64,000 bases of DNA from assembly GCA_009668975.1 (NCBI GenBank), contig SBEG01000010.1:54588-118587 (forward strand), read 5' to 3'. Of this stretch, positions 46,070 to 55,358 are shown one piece after another. A program made the translations under genes and the position numbers. The notes below the pieces were generated by a model, which did not search any database, was not told where the DNA came from, and was given only the letters and a program-made list of their open reading frames with translations. The DNA is from Deltaproteobacteria bacterium (lineage in GTDB: Bacteria; Desulfobacterota; Desulfuromonadia; Geobacterales; Geobacteraceae). Every line of letters starts with the position of its first letter. Within the stretch, counting starts at the first letter, position 1.

Positions 46070-47662
46070 ATGCCTGCCGGAAAAGTTCAACATCCCTGCT
46101 TCCAGATTTTTTACGGACTGCCAGTTGCGCTGATTCTGCTCTTTTCCTTAAGTGCTCCCGGACATAGCTTCGCTGCCGGCTCACCTTTCGAGATCGAGAT
46201 CGGTGACCTTGAGCGAGGTAGTGCGGTTTCAAAAGAGCGGAAAAAGCCGCGTGCGCGGTCTGCTGCCAGGAAGAAGAGGCGCAGTAAAAGAATCGCCGTG
46301 CCACACCCGAAGACCGAAGAACGGCAGGCGGGGGACTACACCAGGTATACCGTTCGACCCGGGGATCATATTTTTAAAATTCTCACGACGCGTTTTGGCC
46401 TGTCATCGACGAAGGCGGAGGCACTGATCCCCGAGGTCAAGAGAATTAACGGGATTGTCGATACCTCCGGACTTCAGATTGGTCAAACCCTGTTGCTGCC
46501 CCTTTCCGGGAAGAAAATCAGTGCTCCCCGGGAAACCGTTCAGGCTCCTGTCCCATTTCCAGCGCCAGTTTCAGCTCCCGTCTCTGCCCCGCCGATCGCA
46601 GTGGCAAGCCCGGCAGCGGCGGTTCCACCCGCCCTGTCTCCACGCGTTGACGAAGGGCTGTTGCGACGGGCCAAAGATTTCTTGGCGCGGCTTTTTCCCG
46701 AGAGGCAGCCGCCGGAAACAGTGATCGGGAAAGAAAAGGCCGGTTCGGTGCAGGAACCTTCTTTGACCGGGCTCAACGGCCATGAAATTACTCTCGTCCC
46801 TCCAGGTCCGCAGTCGGTATTCGGAACCTATTCCGGGGCTGAAGCGGAGAAAAGGGTAAAGGTAGTTGCTGATCCTGCCAACGAGAAGGGCTTTGTGAAA
46901 GAGCTGCTGCAGGCAGCGGGGTTTGCCACGACCGACGGGGGTGCCCCCCTGGAATTCGGCACAGAAGCGAAACTTTTGCTGAAGGTGGATTTTACCGCGG
47001 CGCAAAGAGTAACCGGGGTGGAGAAGCGCAAAACAATCCTGGTGTCGCTGGAGAAAAATGGCTGCCAGGCACTGCCGGAAAGTTTTGTCTCCTACCTTGC
47101 GGCGAGGGATTTTCGTCTGGTGGGGTGGTGCGAGACGACGGAATCTGCTCCGGTTTCTTCTTCAGTCACCGTGCGTTTCGCGCTTCCCGGCAATCCTGAG
47201 GTACTGGTGGATACGGTGCTGGATGCTCTTGGGGTACAAGCAAGCAAGGACTTTCCGATTGAGATCAAGGTCGGCCAGGCAGGATCATCCCCACTGAGTG
47301 TCTCCGTTGACAGATTTTTCGAGGGCAACGGGAAACGCTTCTTCGTCGATTTCGGCACTGCCGCCCCGAATCGTGCCACGCTCTTTCGCCTTCTGGAGTT
47401 GGCCGGATACCAGAGAATCGCGGTCGCCGCTACGGATGATGTGCGGACCGTGGCCGCGAAAATTTGCTCGGCAATCAATATTCCGGCAGACTACCGTACC
47501 CATCGCCTCACCTCGCTGCCCGCTGGACTTTTCAACCTGGACCTGGCGGGAATGCTTTTCCGGATACCGGGAACGGCTGGGGAAAAAGTATTTTTGACCG
47601 CTGGGCCCGTGGAACAACCGTTTTACGATTTGCTGAAAACCGTTCCATGGGGTACACCATAA
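46070..47662 (+). CDS. LysM-domain envelope protein
   Basis: This 530-residue protein has an N-terminal membrane/signal segment (about 15-35), an extremely basic stretch (RKKPRARSAARKKRRSKR, 57-74), one LysM domain at 91-146 (TRYTVRPGDHIFKILTTRFG..INGI..LQIGQTLLLPL) for peptidoglycan or glycan binding, an alanine/proline-rich spacer, then about 340 residues of unknown fold. It follows the bitopic protein gene and is followed by dapF, the enzyme for a peptidoglycan precursor. A cell-wall role is plausible; the precise one is unknown. Confidence 0.7.
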   Translation: MPAGKVQHPCFQIFYGLPVALILLFSLSAPGHSFAAGSPFEIEIGDLERGSAVSKERKKPRARSAARKKRRSKRIAVPHPKTEERQAGDYTRYTVRPGDHIFKILTTRFGLSSTKAEALIPEVKRINGIVDTSGLQIGQTLLLPLSGKKISAPRETVQAPVPFPAPVSAPVSAPPIAVASPAAAVPPALSPRVDEGLLRRAKDFLARLFPERQPPETVIGKEKAGSVQEPSLTGLNGHEITLVPPGPQSVFGTYSGAEAEKRVKVVADPANEKGFVKELLQAAGFATTDGGAPLEFGTEAKLLLKVDFTAAQRVTGVEKRKTILVSLEKNGCQALPESFVSYLAARDFRLVGWCETTESAPVSSSVTVRFALPGNPEVLVDTVLDALGVQASKDFPIEIKVGQAGSSPLSVSVDRFFEGNGKRFFVDFGTAAPNRATLFRLLELAGYQRIAVAATDDVRTVAAKICSAINIPADYRTHRLTSLPAGLFNLDLAGMLFRIPGTAGEKVFLTAGPVEQPFYDLLKTVPWGTP

Positions 47663-47745
47663 TTAAGGCGGAAACTGAGCGAAATTCATGAATAGTAATC
47701 AAGGTTTATCCGATCTGAAATCAACCTACGAGAAGGAGTCTAAAT

Positions 47746-48582
47746 ATGAAATTCACCAAGATGCAGGGCGCCGGCAATGATTATGTCTATGTGAATTGTT
47801 TTGAGGAAAACGTTGAAAATCCTGCTGAGCTGGCACAAAGGGTTTCCAACCGCAATTTTGGCATCGGCTCTGACGGCCTCATCCTGATCATGCCGTCGAC
47901 GGTTGCCGATGTGCGGATGCGCATGTTCAACTCCGACGGCTCGGAATCGGAGATGTGCGGAAACGGCATTCGCTGTGTCGCCAAGTATGCCTATGACCAT
48001 GGTATCGTCTCTAAAAAGGAGATCACCGCGGAAACCGGCGCCGGAATTCTGACGCTGCAGCTTTTTGCCAATGACGGCAACAAAATTGACCGGGTACGGG
48101 TCAATATGGGCGAACCGCGCCTGGTCCGCTCGGAGATTCCGATGCTTGGCGACGCCGCAAGCAGGGTTGTCGACGAGCCGCTCAATATCCTCCATTCCAC
48201 GTTCAAAATTACCTGTGTCTCGATGGGCAACCCCCACTGCGTCATCTTCGTTGACGATGTGGAGGATTTTCCGGTCGATAAATACGGCCCCCTGATTGAA
48301 AACCACGAAATGTTCCCCCGCCGGACCAACGTAGAGTTCGTGCAGGTTATCTCCCGCACTGAAGTACGCCAGCGGACCTGGGAGCGGGGCGCCGGCGAAA
48401 CTCTGGCCTGCGGAACAGGGGCAAGCGCGGTGACCGTGGCCTGCGTGCTGAACGGTCTGACTGAACGGCGGATCGTCAACCATCTTTCCGGCGGCGACCT
48501 GGAGATGGAGTGGCCGGAAAACGGTCCGGTGTTCATGACCGGACCGGCGGTACAGGTGTTCACCGGGGAGATTGATCTATAG
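47746..48582 (+). CDS. dapF: Diaminopimelate epimerase
   Basis: This 278-residue enzyme interconverts LL- and meso-diaminopimelate for lysine and peptidoglycan. Both catalytic cysteines are present: C71 in MCGNGIRC and C222 in ACGTGAS. The N-terminus [16 protein letters not shown] is standard. AAGGAG precedes the ATG. It follows the LysM gene after 83 bases and precedes endonuclease IV. Confidence 0.97.
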   Translation: MKFTKMQGAGNDYVYVNCFEENVENPAELAQRVSNRNFGIGSDGLILIMPSTVADVRMRMFNSDGSESEMCGNGIRCVAKYAYDHGIVSKKEITAETGAGILTLQLFANDGNKIDRVRVNMGEPRLVRSEIPMLGDAASRVVDEPLNILHSTFKITCVSMGNPHCVIFVDDVEDFPVDKYGPLIENHEMFPRRTNVEFVQVISRTEVRQRTWERGAGETLACGTGASAVTVACVLNGLTERRIVNHLSGGDLEMEWPENGPVFMTGPAVQVFTGEIDL

Positions 48583-48613
48583 GCATTCCAATTACAATCA
48601 AGATGACGCGTTT

Positions 48614-48645
48614 TGTAGGGGCAACCACACGGGGTTGCCCCTACA
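48614..48645. repeat. GTAGGGGCAACC palindrome, intact copy
   Basis: Thirteen-base perfect arms TGTAGGGGCAACC and GGTTGCCCCTACA flank ACACGG in the dapF-nfo gap. The element at 28320-28350 is a decayed relative. It can act as a hairpin between the two genes. Confidence 0.9.
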
Positions 48646-48686
48646 TCCAATTGGTGTGTGTCTGAATACCTGAAAGGAATGTGTGT

Positions 48687-49535
48687 ATGGACTATCTCGG
48701 CGCCCACATGTCAATCTCCGGAGGGCTCTCCAAGGCCATCGGCCGGGGCAGTGCCGCCGGTTGCGGTGTGATCCAGATCTTTACCCAGAACTCGAATCAG
48801 TGGCGCGGCAAAGCGGTCAGCGACTCGGAGGTTGCCCTGTTTCGGGAGAAACGGGCAGCGGCCGGGCTTTACGACATTGTTTCCCATGACATTTACCTGA
48901 TCAACCTGGCAGCTGCTCCGGGCGAGGTGCGGGACAAGAGCCTGGCCGGTTTCCTGGAGGAGATGGAACGCTGCACCCGCCTCGGCATCGACAAAATCGT
49001 CATGCACCCCGGCTCGCATGTGGGTGAAGGAGAAGAAACCGGGATCAGCCGGATCGTCGAGGCCTTCGACTATCTTCTGGAGACAGGGAAAGACTTTAGC
49101 GGAAAGATCCTCCTGGAGACCACGGCCGGTCAGGGGACCAATATCGGTTACCGTTTCGAGCAGCTCGGGGAAATCCGCAACCGCTCCGCGCATCCCGACC
49201 GTTTTGGCTACTGCTTTGACACCTGCCATACCTTTGCGGCCGGCTATGATTTTACCAGCGAAGAGGGCTACCAAAAAGTATTTGCTGATTTTGACCGGAT
49301 CCTCGGATTGGAAAATCTCCTGGCTTTTCACTTCAACGATTCCAAAAAAGGCCTCGGCAGCCGCGTTGACCGCCATGACCATATTGGCCAGGGCGTCCTG
49401 GGTCTTTCCGGATTCCGCTTGCTCATGAACGATGAAAGGTTTGTACGGGTCCCCAAGATCCTGGAAACGCCGAAAGGGGACAATGAGGAGATGGATGCCA
49501 TCAACCTGAAGACACTGCGAGATCTGGTGGAGTAA
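48687..49535 (+). CDS. nfo: Endonuclease IV
   Basis: This 282-residue zinc enzyme cuts abasic sites in DNA base-excision repair. It shows the family sequence [72 protein letters not shown] and [22 protein letters not shown], with the expected histidine, glutamate and aspartate zinc ligands. The ATG at 48687 follows AAAGGA by eight bases; a GTG two codons earlier is less likely. The macrodomain gene follows after 11 bases. Confidence 0.96.
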   Translation: MDYLGAHMSISGGLSKAIGRGSAAGCGVIQIFTQNSNQWRGKAVSDSEVALFREKRAAAGLYDIVSHDIYLINLAAAPGEVRDKSLAGFLEEMERCTRLGIDKIVMHPGSHVGEGEETGISRIVEAFDYLLETGKDFSGKILLETTAGQGTNIGYRFEQLGEIRNRSAHPDRFGYCFDTCHTFAAGYDFTSEEGYQKVFADFDRILGLENLLAFHFNDSKKGLGSRVDRHDHIGQGVLGLSGFRLLMNDERFVRVPKILETPKGDNEEMDAINLKTLRDLVE

Positions 49536-49546
49536 GGAGGTCGGCG

Positions 49547-50065
49547 ATGAAAGAGAAGATCGAAATCATCCAGGGTGACATCACCAAGCTGGCAGTGGAC
49601 GCCATTGTCAATGCCGCCAACAACACGCTGCTGGGCGGCGGCGGGGTGGATGGGGCCATCCACCGGGCAGCCGGAGCGAAACTTGTGGCGGAGTGTGCCA
49701 CACTCCTGGGCTGCAAGACCGGCGATGCCAAAATTACCGCGGGGTACCGGCTGCCGGCGAAACACGTCATCCACACGGTTGGGCCGGTCTGGCATGGCGG
49801 CGGCAAGGGCGAGCCCGAGCTGCTGCGCAGTGCCTACCGGCGCTGCTTCCAGGTGGCCCGTGAAAACGGTCTAAAAACAATCGCCTTCCCGGCCATCAGC
49901 GCTGGTGTCTATGGTTATCCCATGGCCCAGGCCTGCGAGATTGCCCTGCAGGAGGCAAAGGCGGCGCTGGAAAACTATCCCGAATTCGAGAAAGTTATCT
50001 TCGTACTCTTCAACGAAGGAGCCCTGCGAATCTACCAGGATTTCTTCAAGAAGTTATTTTCTTAA
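49547..50065 (+). CDS. Macrodomain protein (O-acetyl-ADP-ribose deacetylase-like)
   Basis: This 172-residue macrodomain of the YmdB type probably removes ADP-ribose-linked groups. The signature [25 protein letters not shown] and the later [13 protein letters not shown] fit deacetylase-type macrodomains. It follows endonuclease IV after 11 bases with its own GGAGG ribosome site, so a shared transcript is likely, joining DNA repair and ADP-ribose handling. Confidence 0.92.
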   Translation: MKEKIEIIQGDITKLAVDAIVNAANNTLLGGGGVDGAIHRAAGAKLVAECATLLGCKTGDAKITAGYRLPAKHVIHTVGPVWHGGGKGEPELLRSAYRRCFQVARENGLKTIAFPAISAGVYGYPMAQACEIALQEAKAALENYPEFEKVIFVLFNEGALRIYQDFFKKLFS

Positions 50066-50068
50066 TGG

Positions 50069-50108
50069 GGAAGGGGGAGCTGGACGGCCCCCCCGCCCGA
50101 CTTTTTCT
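50069..50108 (+). terminator. Possible terminator after macrodomain gene
   Basis: GGGGGAGC and a run of seven C can pair over a short loop, and the plus strand continues with CTTTTTCTTT. The pairing is imperfect, so the call is tentative. Confidence 0.35.
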
Positions 50109-50438
50109 TTACCAGTAGTAACCGTTATGATTCAAGCGCCAGATGTCTCTGCTGGCGACATTCAGCCGCTGGTTCAATATCTGCCGTTCCCGGAAAGTCA
50201 AATGACCGTCGGACTTCATCCTTGCTTCCATAAACCGGATGCGGGCCTGCTCTTTTTTCAGCACCCGTGCTTCCCACGGGGTGAGCCGTCCGCTGGCAAC
50301 TCCCCATTCAATCCTTCTTTCCTGCCGCAATTCCCTTCTGTCGACCCGCGGATCCCAGGTGGATCCGGCGCTGGCGATCCCGGCGCCCATTACCAGTAAA
50401 ATACCTGCCATAATTCCTACAACGAGATTTTTTTTCAT
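50109..50438 (-). CDS. Small secreted protein with EF-hand-like DGxLTxxE motif
   Basis: This 109-residue protein has a signal peptide (cleavage near ASA-GS) and a charged helical mature part. It has GVASGRLTPWEARVLKKEQA and KSDGHLTFRERQILNQRL, an internally repeated plan of glycine, LTxxE/R and helix. The second half recalls an EF-hand-like loop, but a canonical calcium loop is not complete. AGGAGG seven bases upstream fixes the ATG at 50438. Function unknown; periplasmic. Confidence 0.65.
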   Translation of the reverse strand: MKKNLVVGIMAGILLVMGAGIASAGSTWDPRVDRRELRQERRIEWGVASGRLTPWEARVLKKEQARIRFMEARMKSDGHLTFRERQILNQRLNVASRDIWRLNHNGYYW

Positions 50439-50677
50439 TTTCACACCTCCTGTAAATTTCTTGGGAAGCTTCCCGCAGAGCGCTCTGTTGTGTTGTTGAC
50501 CTTTTCAACGCGCCAGGAACAACCGGGTTGACAGATTCCAGCTTAGGGAGTTGCTTGTGTATTTGCGGAGTTCGTCAGCGGCTGATTTGTCTGCTGACGG
50601 TAAGGGGGCGGAAGGAGAGTCTGAGTACAATAAAGGGGAGAGTAGTTTCTTGGGGAAAAATTGCTGACGGAGATGCA

Positions 50678-50704
50678 GAAAAGGCGGCCAGTGGCCGCCT
50701 TCTG
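50678..50704 (-). terminator. Rho-independent terminator of the slyD-like gene
   Basis: On the minus strand AAGGCGGCC and GGCCGCCTT pair perfectly around a three-base loop, then TTTTCTGC follows. It lies 28 bases beyond the stop of the isomerase gene. Confidence 0.7.
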
Positions 50705-50731
50705 TCGAACTTCAAACTGATTTTCCCGTCT

Positions 50732-51220
50732 CTACGAGAGGATTTCCACCAGTTCGATTTCAAAGGTGACGTCTTCGCCGGCCAGGGGGTGGTTGGCGTC
50801 GAAATTGATTTCTTCATCACTCACTTCGACTACCAGGACAGCCAATTCTTCCTCTTCTTCATTCACCAGCACGATTTCGTCTCCGACCTCGGGATTCAGG
50901 TCTTCGGGGAGATCACTGCGCGGAACGGAAAAAACCCGTTCTTCGTCGTACTCACCGAAGGCGTCATCCGCCGGGATGATGATCTTTTTCTTTTCACCTA
51001 CCGACATGCCGATCAGCGCTTCTTCGATGGCGGGGAGAAACTCGCCGCCTCCGATGACCAATTCCCGCGGGCCGTGCTCTTCGCCGCAGCCGCAGTCATC
51101 CGATTCACATGCTTCGCCTTCGCATTCTTCGCTATCACGAGTGGAATCGAAAACTGTTCCGTCTTCGAGCATTCCGGTATAATCGATTTTTACTTTGTCG
51201 CCGTTTTTTGCCTGTGCCAT
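50732..51220 (-). CDS. SlyD-like FKBP peptidyl-prolyl isomerase with cysteine-rich insert
   Basis: This 162-residue isomerase has an FKBP core (KVKIDYTGMLEDGTVFDST at the start, ELVIGGGEFLPAIEEALIGM, then GEKKKIIIPADDAFGEYDEE and the SlyD-type insert-in-flap domain). Between the first strand region and the core lies an insert with C33, C38, C43, C45 and H49, a plausible metal site that differs from the C-terminal histidine-rich tail of Escherichia coli SlyD. It may fold proteins and handle nickel or zinc. It is a single gene with its own terminator. Confidence 0.9.
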   Translation of the reverse strand: MAQAKNGDKVKIDYTGMLEDGTVFDSTRDSEECEGEACESDDCGCGEEHGPRELVIGGGEFLPAIEEALIGMSVGEKKKIIIPADDAFGEYDEERVFSVPRSDLPEDLNPEVGDEIVLVNEEEEELAVLVVEVSDEEINFDANHPLAGEDVTFEIELVEILS

Positions 51221-51552
51221 GCTTGTACCTTCCTATTCTTACTCCAGCGTAATGTTACGGTCTCAAGGATCCGTTAGTGTATACAGGGTACGGTTTAATG
51301 GGTGTGACAGTCAACCAAAATCGTCAAGCCGCGGAGGAACGTCAAGTAGACTGCTTTTGAAGGTGCTGTCATCACTCATTCGGGTCTCGATTTAGAAACA
51401 GTCACACAAAGTCAGGTGAAAACCCGCCTCACGAGGCCCCTGGTGTCAAGCAAAGGCCCGTTTTGAGCTGTTCTTCCATCATATTGACTTGCCTACGCTA
51501 ATAGTGTACCGTAAACGCTTTATATCCGTAAAAGAAAGATTTGTACCGATCG
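51221..51552. other. 332-base spacer upstream of the nine-gene cluster
   Basis: No gene or repeat is visible. The minus strand of its left part must hold the slyD promoter. On the right, TTGACT at 51484-51489 with TACCGT at 51507-51512 (17 bases apart) is a weak candidate promoter for the cluster. Confidence 0.45.
51484..51512 (+). promoter_or_regulatory. Weak candidate promoter of the acyl/radical-SAM cluster
   Basis: TTGACT and TACCGT are separated by 17 bases, 41 bases before the proposed first start. The -10 match is poor, so an activator or another sigma factor may be involved. Confidence 0.25.
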
Positions 51553-52374
51553 TTGAAAAACGCGATTTCCATAGATGTTGAAGACTGGTTTCATGTGTGC
51601 GGCTGGGACGGTGAGCCGCAGGGTGAATCTCTCCAACGGAGGGTGCTCCCCAATATTGAGAGGATCCTCTCGCTTTTGGCCGAGTTCGATGTTCAGGCAA
51701 CGTTTTTCGTCCTCGGCTCCGTTGCGGAACAGGAACCTTCACTGGTTCCGCTGATCGTATCCGGGGGGCACGAGATTGCTTCCCATGGGTACTCCCATCG
51801 CCTAGTTGCGCACTTGGGGCCCGAAGGTTTCCGGGACGAAATCCGCCGGACCGGGGATATTCTCGGCAGCCAGGCGGGCAGAAGGCCGATCGGTTTCCGG
51901 GCGCCCCAGTGGTCTTTGCGCCTGACGGATTCCTGGGCCTTCGAGATCCTCTGCAGTGAAGGGTACCGCTACGATTCAAGTCTGAACCCGCTCCCCTTTG
52001 TGGGGGACGGGGCAGGACAGCGATTCCCGTTTGAAATTCGGGCCGGCAGGGAAAAAATTCTGGAGATTCCGCCCCTGGTGACACCCTTTCCGACCGGAAA
52101 TCTTCCGACCGGTGGAGGTTGGGGCTTCCGGTTTTTTCCTCTCCGGATGATTGATGCCACGGTTCGGCGCTATAACCGGGCCGGAAACCCGGCGGTTTTT
52201 TATCTTCATCCCAGGGAAATGGAGGCTGATGGTCCCCGCCTGCCAATGTCTTCCCTGCGGAGTTTTGCGGTCTATGGAGCACGGCGCGAGGCTGGAGCGC
52301 GTCTCCGTCACCTGCTGGAGCTTTTCCGCTTCGGTACTTTGGAGCAGATGGTCGAATCGTGGGAATCTGTCTAG
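51553..52374 (+). CDS. Polysaccharide deacetylase (DUF3473 type)
   Basis: This 273-residue protein belongs to the NodB-like deacetylases with a DUF3473 tail, common in exopolysaccharide loci. It begins KNAISIDVEDWFHVCGWD with the catalytic aspartates, then TFFVLGSV, the metal histidines HEIASHGYSHR and RAPQWSL. A TTG at 51553 (MKNAISIDVED) matches the usual start; a TTG at 51541 is the alternative, and neither has a strong ribosome site. It heads a compact co-directional cluster and its 3' end overlaps the glycosyltransferase gene by 16 bases, so sugar deacetylation and transfer are coupled. Confidence 0.9.
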   Translation: MKNAISIDVEDWFHVCGWDGEPQGESLQRRVLPNIERILSLLAEFDVQATFFVLGSVAEQEPSLVPLIVSGGHEIASHGYSHRLVAHLGPEGFRDEIRRTGDILGSQAGRRPIGFRAPQWSLRLTDSWAFEILCSEGYRYDSSLNPLPFVGDGAGQRFPFEIRAGREKILEIPPLVTPFPTGNLPTGGGWGFRFFPLRMIDATVRRYNRAGNPAVFYLHPREMEADGPRLPMSSLRSFAVYGARREAGARLRHLLELFRFGTLEQMVESWESV

Positions 52375-53021
52375 TCATACCAGCCTATAACGCCGCGGCG
52401 ACCATTGTGGCGGTGGTGGAAGAAACTCTTGCCCTGGGCTTTCCGCTGCTTGTTGTCGATGACGGGTCAACGGATGGCACGGTCGAGCGTCTTGTAGGAT
52501 TGGATGTCGAGGTAATACGACATCCGCGGAACCGGGGAAAGGGCGCCGCCTTGCGTACCGGTTTCTCCTGGGCGGTGGAGAAGGGCTACTCCGCCGTCAT
52601 TACCCTCGATTCTGACGGTCAGCATGATCCAAGCGCAATTCCGCGTCTGCTGGCGGCGGCCATGGAGGGCAATTTTGATATTCTCATTGCCTCCCGAGCC
52701 AGCCAGTTTGGCGAAATGGCCGGACTCCGCAACTCCTGGAACCGCTTCGGCGTCTGGTGTGTCAAGAAGAAGACCGGCTTTGAAATTACCGACAGTCAGT
52801 CCGGGTTTCGCTATTATTCGACCAGAATTTTAAGAAACATTGAGTTGACTGCGGACGGCTACGCGCTGGAGATGGAAGTTCTCATGAAGGCCTGGCGTGC
52901 CGGATTGACCATCGGCAGCCTGCCGATTGCGGCGCGGGTCGCCGACGGGCGCTCCACCAGCCATTTCCGGCCGGTGCGGGACACGTGGAATATCTGCATG
53001 ACCTTCCTCAAGTATCTCTGA
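52359..53021 (+). CDS. Family 2 glycosyltransferase
   Basis: This 220-residue cytosolic glycosyltransferase has the GT-A fold motifs VIPAYNAAATI, VVDDGSTDGT and the metal-binding LDSDGQHD. It resembles dolichyl-phosphate-mannose synthase-like enzymes that move a sugar from a nucleotide onto a lipid carrier. There is no C-terminal membrane anchor. It overlaps the deacetylase gene by 16 bases and precedes the radical-SAM/SPASM gene, which supports a role in glycosylating the product of the cluster. Confidence 0.92.
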   Translation: MGICLVIPAYNAAATIVAVVEETLALGFPLLVVDDGSTDGTVERLVGLDVEVIRHPRNRGKGAALRTGFSWAVEKGYSAVITLDSDGQHDPSAIPRLLAAAMEGNFDILIASRASQFGEMAGLRNSWNRFGVWCVKKKTGFEITDSQSGFRYYSTRILRNIELTADGYALEMEVLMKAWRAGLTIGSLPIAARVADGRSTSHFRPVRDTWNICMTFLKYL

Positions 53022-53041
53022 GGGAAGAGGGATTCAAAGAA

Positions 53042-54427
53042 ATGCTGCAGAGCATCAAGAATTATTCGACGGAAAAAATCATCTCGCTCCTGCTTTCCAT
53101 GGCCACCAATTCTTCCAATGAGAACCTGGCCCGGATGACCTATCTGATGGAGCTGATGGCGAAAAAGGATTACTATCGGGAAAGAATCCGCTGGATCCGT
53201 CAACTCATCCGCGAAAATCACCCGAGCATCGAATTTCCGCGCAGAATCATCCGCGACCTGCATCCGAACCAGCGCGACAAGTGGATCTCCAACCTGGCGG
53301 TGAACCATCTCCTCTCCGGAACCAACAAGCGCAAGGCCTGGGCGGATCGGGAGGGCTACTATCCTCCTTCCACCGTGGTCATCAGCCCCACCATGCGCTG
53401 CAACCTTTCCTGCTACGGCTGTTACGCCGGTGATTACGACAAGTCTCTCGAGCTTTCCCGCGATGAAATCGACTCGATCCTGACCCAGATGAAGGAGATG
53501 GGGGTCTATTTCGCCGTGATTTCCGGTGGTGAGCCGTTCTTCAAGGAAGATATCTTCGAAATCTTCAAAAAACACAGTGATATGTGCTTTCTGGTCTTTA
53601 CCCATGGCGGCCTGATCGACGAACGGATGGTCGAGCGGCTGATCGAAGTGGGCAATGTCATGCCGGCCTTTTCCCTCGAGGGCTACGAAGAGGAAACCGA
53701 TGAGCGTCGTGGGCCGGGCCACTTCCGGAAGGTGATGCATGCCATGGATCTTCTGCGTGAAGCCGGTTTGTCCTTCTGCGGCTCCTTTACCCAGACCAGC
53801 CGTAACACCGGGATCATCACCAGCGACCAGTACCTCGACATGCTGATTGACAAAGGCTGCTTCGCCCTCTGGCTGTTCTCCTACGTGCCGGTCGGCAGGG
53901 AGCCGGATCTGGAACTGATGCCGACCCCCGAACAGCGCGATTTGATGCGGCGCCGGACGGCTGACTTCCGCGCCACGAAACCGATGGTACTGGTCGATTT
54001 CTGGAATGACGGTCCGATTATCAGCGGCTGCATCGCCGGCGGCAGAAAGTACTTCCACATCAACGCCAACGGCGACATCGAACCCTGTGTCTTCTGCCAT
54101 TTTGCCGTGGACAATATCCGCCGGACCACCCTCAAAGAAGCGCTGCGGTCACCATTTTTCACCAAGATTCGGGAGCAGCAGGGCGAGCACGAAAACCTGC
54201 TGCGGCCCTGCATGCTGATCGACCATCCCGAGGTCGGCAGAGAAATTTTCCGGACCGAGGGGGTCTATCCCACCCATCGGGGCGCGGATGAAATTTTCAC
54301 CGGACTTTCCGGCGAGATGGACGATTACGCTGCGTCGTATGCGGAGGTTGCCGATAAAGCCTGGGAAAAGGAGTTCTGCGGCAAACCGGGAAGGCCGGTA
54401 AAACAGCGCTGCGGGAATGAAACCTGA
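53042..54427 (+). CDS. Radical SAM protein with SPASM-like C-terminus
   Basis: This 461-residue protein carries a radical SAM cluster motif C120-NLS-C124-YG-C127 and the GGEPFF motif that binds S-adenosylmethionine. The C-terminal region has further cysteines (GCIAGGRKYFHINANGDIEPCVFCH), as in SPASM domains with extra Fe-S clusters. Residues 1-110 form a helical extension. It could modify a sugar, lipid or peptide. I use the ATG at 53042 with GGGAAGAGGGATTC upstream. The gene overlaps the next one by 11 bases. Confidence 0.88.
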   Translation: MLQSIKNYSTEKIISLLLSMATNSSNENLARMTYLMELMAKKDYYRERIRWIRQLIRENHPSIEFPRRIIRDLHPNQRDKWISNLAVNHLLSGTNKRKAWADREGYYPPSTVVISPTMRCNLSCYGCYAGDYDKSLELSRDEIDSILTQMKEMGVYFAVISGGEPFFKEDIFEIFKKHSDMCFLVFTHGGLIDERMVERLIEVGNVMPAFSLEGYEEETDERRGPGHFRKVMHAMDLLREAGLSFCGSFTQTSRNTGIITSDQYLDMLIDKGCFALWLFSYVPVGREPDLELMPTPEQRDLMRRRTADFRATKPMVLVDFWNDGPIISGCIAGGRKYFHINANGDIEPCVFCHFAVDNIRRTTLKEALRSPFFTKIREQQGEHENLLRPCMLIDHPEVGREIFRTEGVYPTHRGADEIFTGLSGEMDDYAASYAEVADKAWEKEFCGKPGRPVKQRCGNET

Positions 54428-55358
54428 TGGCAAGCCGGGTCTCGTGAAACTGTACAATAGCATCAATCTCTTTTTCATCAAGCTGCTGACGATCCTGGTG
54501 CCGCGCTTGCTGTTTCCGCTCTTTGCTTTCGTGTTCGGCGGGCTCTTTTATCTGCTCCTCCCGGGGAAGCGAGCTATTATCCGGAAGAATCTCCGGGTTA
54601 TTACCGGCCGCCACAAGGTGGAACGGCTGGTGTTTTCGACTTTTTACAAGTTTTCGCTCAACTGGACCGATGTCATGCTGATGATTCGGCTGCGCGGGGA
54701 GAAACTGAACAGTCTCATCGGCAGGCGGGTCGGCAAGGAGCACCTCGACGCCGCGATGGCACGAGGTTGTGGGGCGATTCTCATCTCTCCTCACCTAGGC
54801 AACTGGGAGCTGGGCGGACTGGGGCTGGTGGAAATGGGCTACCCGTTGAATGTCCTCACCTTCCGCGAACCGGACGACAAGGTCAACGAACTGCGGGAAA
54901 AGGTCCGGAGCGAGCGCGGGATCCGTTTCATTTATGTGGACCGGGATGATACCTCGCCGCTGGCGATCATCGAGGCGGTGAACGCGCTGCGGCGCAACGA
55001 AGTTCTGGCGCTCCTCGGTGACCGGGACGGCTCTTCCCATACCGCGCCGATGAACTATTTCGGTCATACCACGGAGATTCCCCTCGGCGCCGCGTATCTG
55101 GGACTGGCGAGCGGTGCTCCGGTTTTTCCGGTCTTTGTTCCCCTGGAAGGGACACGTTACGCCACCATCATGGAAGAGCCGGTGTACTTTATTGGGGCCC
55201 ACGGCAAGCATAAAGAGATGATTCAGGAAGGCATGAGCAGGATCTTACGGGTTTTCGAACGCTACATACGGACCTATCCTGACCAGTGGTACAATTTTTT
55301 CGACTACTGGGGAACAGCGGAAGGCCAAGAAAAGGAAAATACATGTCAGAAGAATTGA
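54417..55358 (+). CDS. LpxL-like lysophospholipid acyltransferase
   Basis: This 313-residue membrane-associated acyltransferase has a hydrophobic N-terminal helix (FFIKLLTILVPRLLFPLFAF) and the catalytic HLGNWE motif (H126, E131), followed by FREPDDKVNELR and LLGDRDG. LpxL/HtrB enzymes move an acyl chain from acyl carrier protein onto lipid A; this one is likely to move a chain from the adjacent carrier protein onto a sugar or lipid. It overlaps the radical-SAM gene by 11 bases and the carrier gene by 16 bases, so the four genes are tightly coupled. Confidence 0.9.
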   Translation: MKPDGKPGLVKLYNSINLFFIKLLTILVPRLLFPLFAFVFGGLFYLLLPGKRAIIRKNLRVITGRHKVERLVFSTFYKFSLNWTDVMLMIRLRGEKLNSLIGRRVGKEHLDAAMARGCGAILISPHLGNWELGGLGLVEMGYPLNVLTFREPDDKVNELREKVRSERGIRFIYVDRDDTSPLAIIEAVNALRRNEVLALLGDRDGSSHTAPMNYFGHTTEIPLGAAYLGLASGAPVFPVFVPLEGTRYATIMEEPVYFIGAHGKHKEMIQEGMSRILRVFERYIRTYPDQWYNFFDYWGTAEGQEKENTCQKN

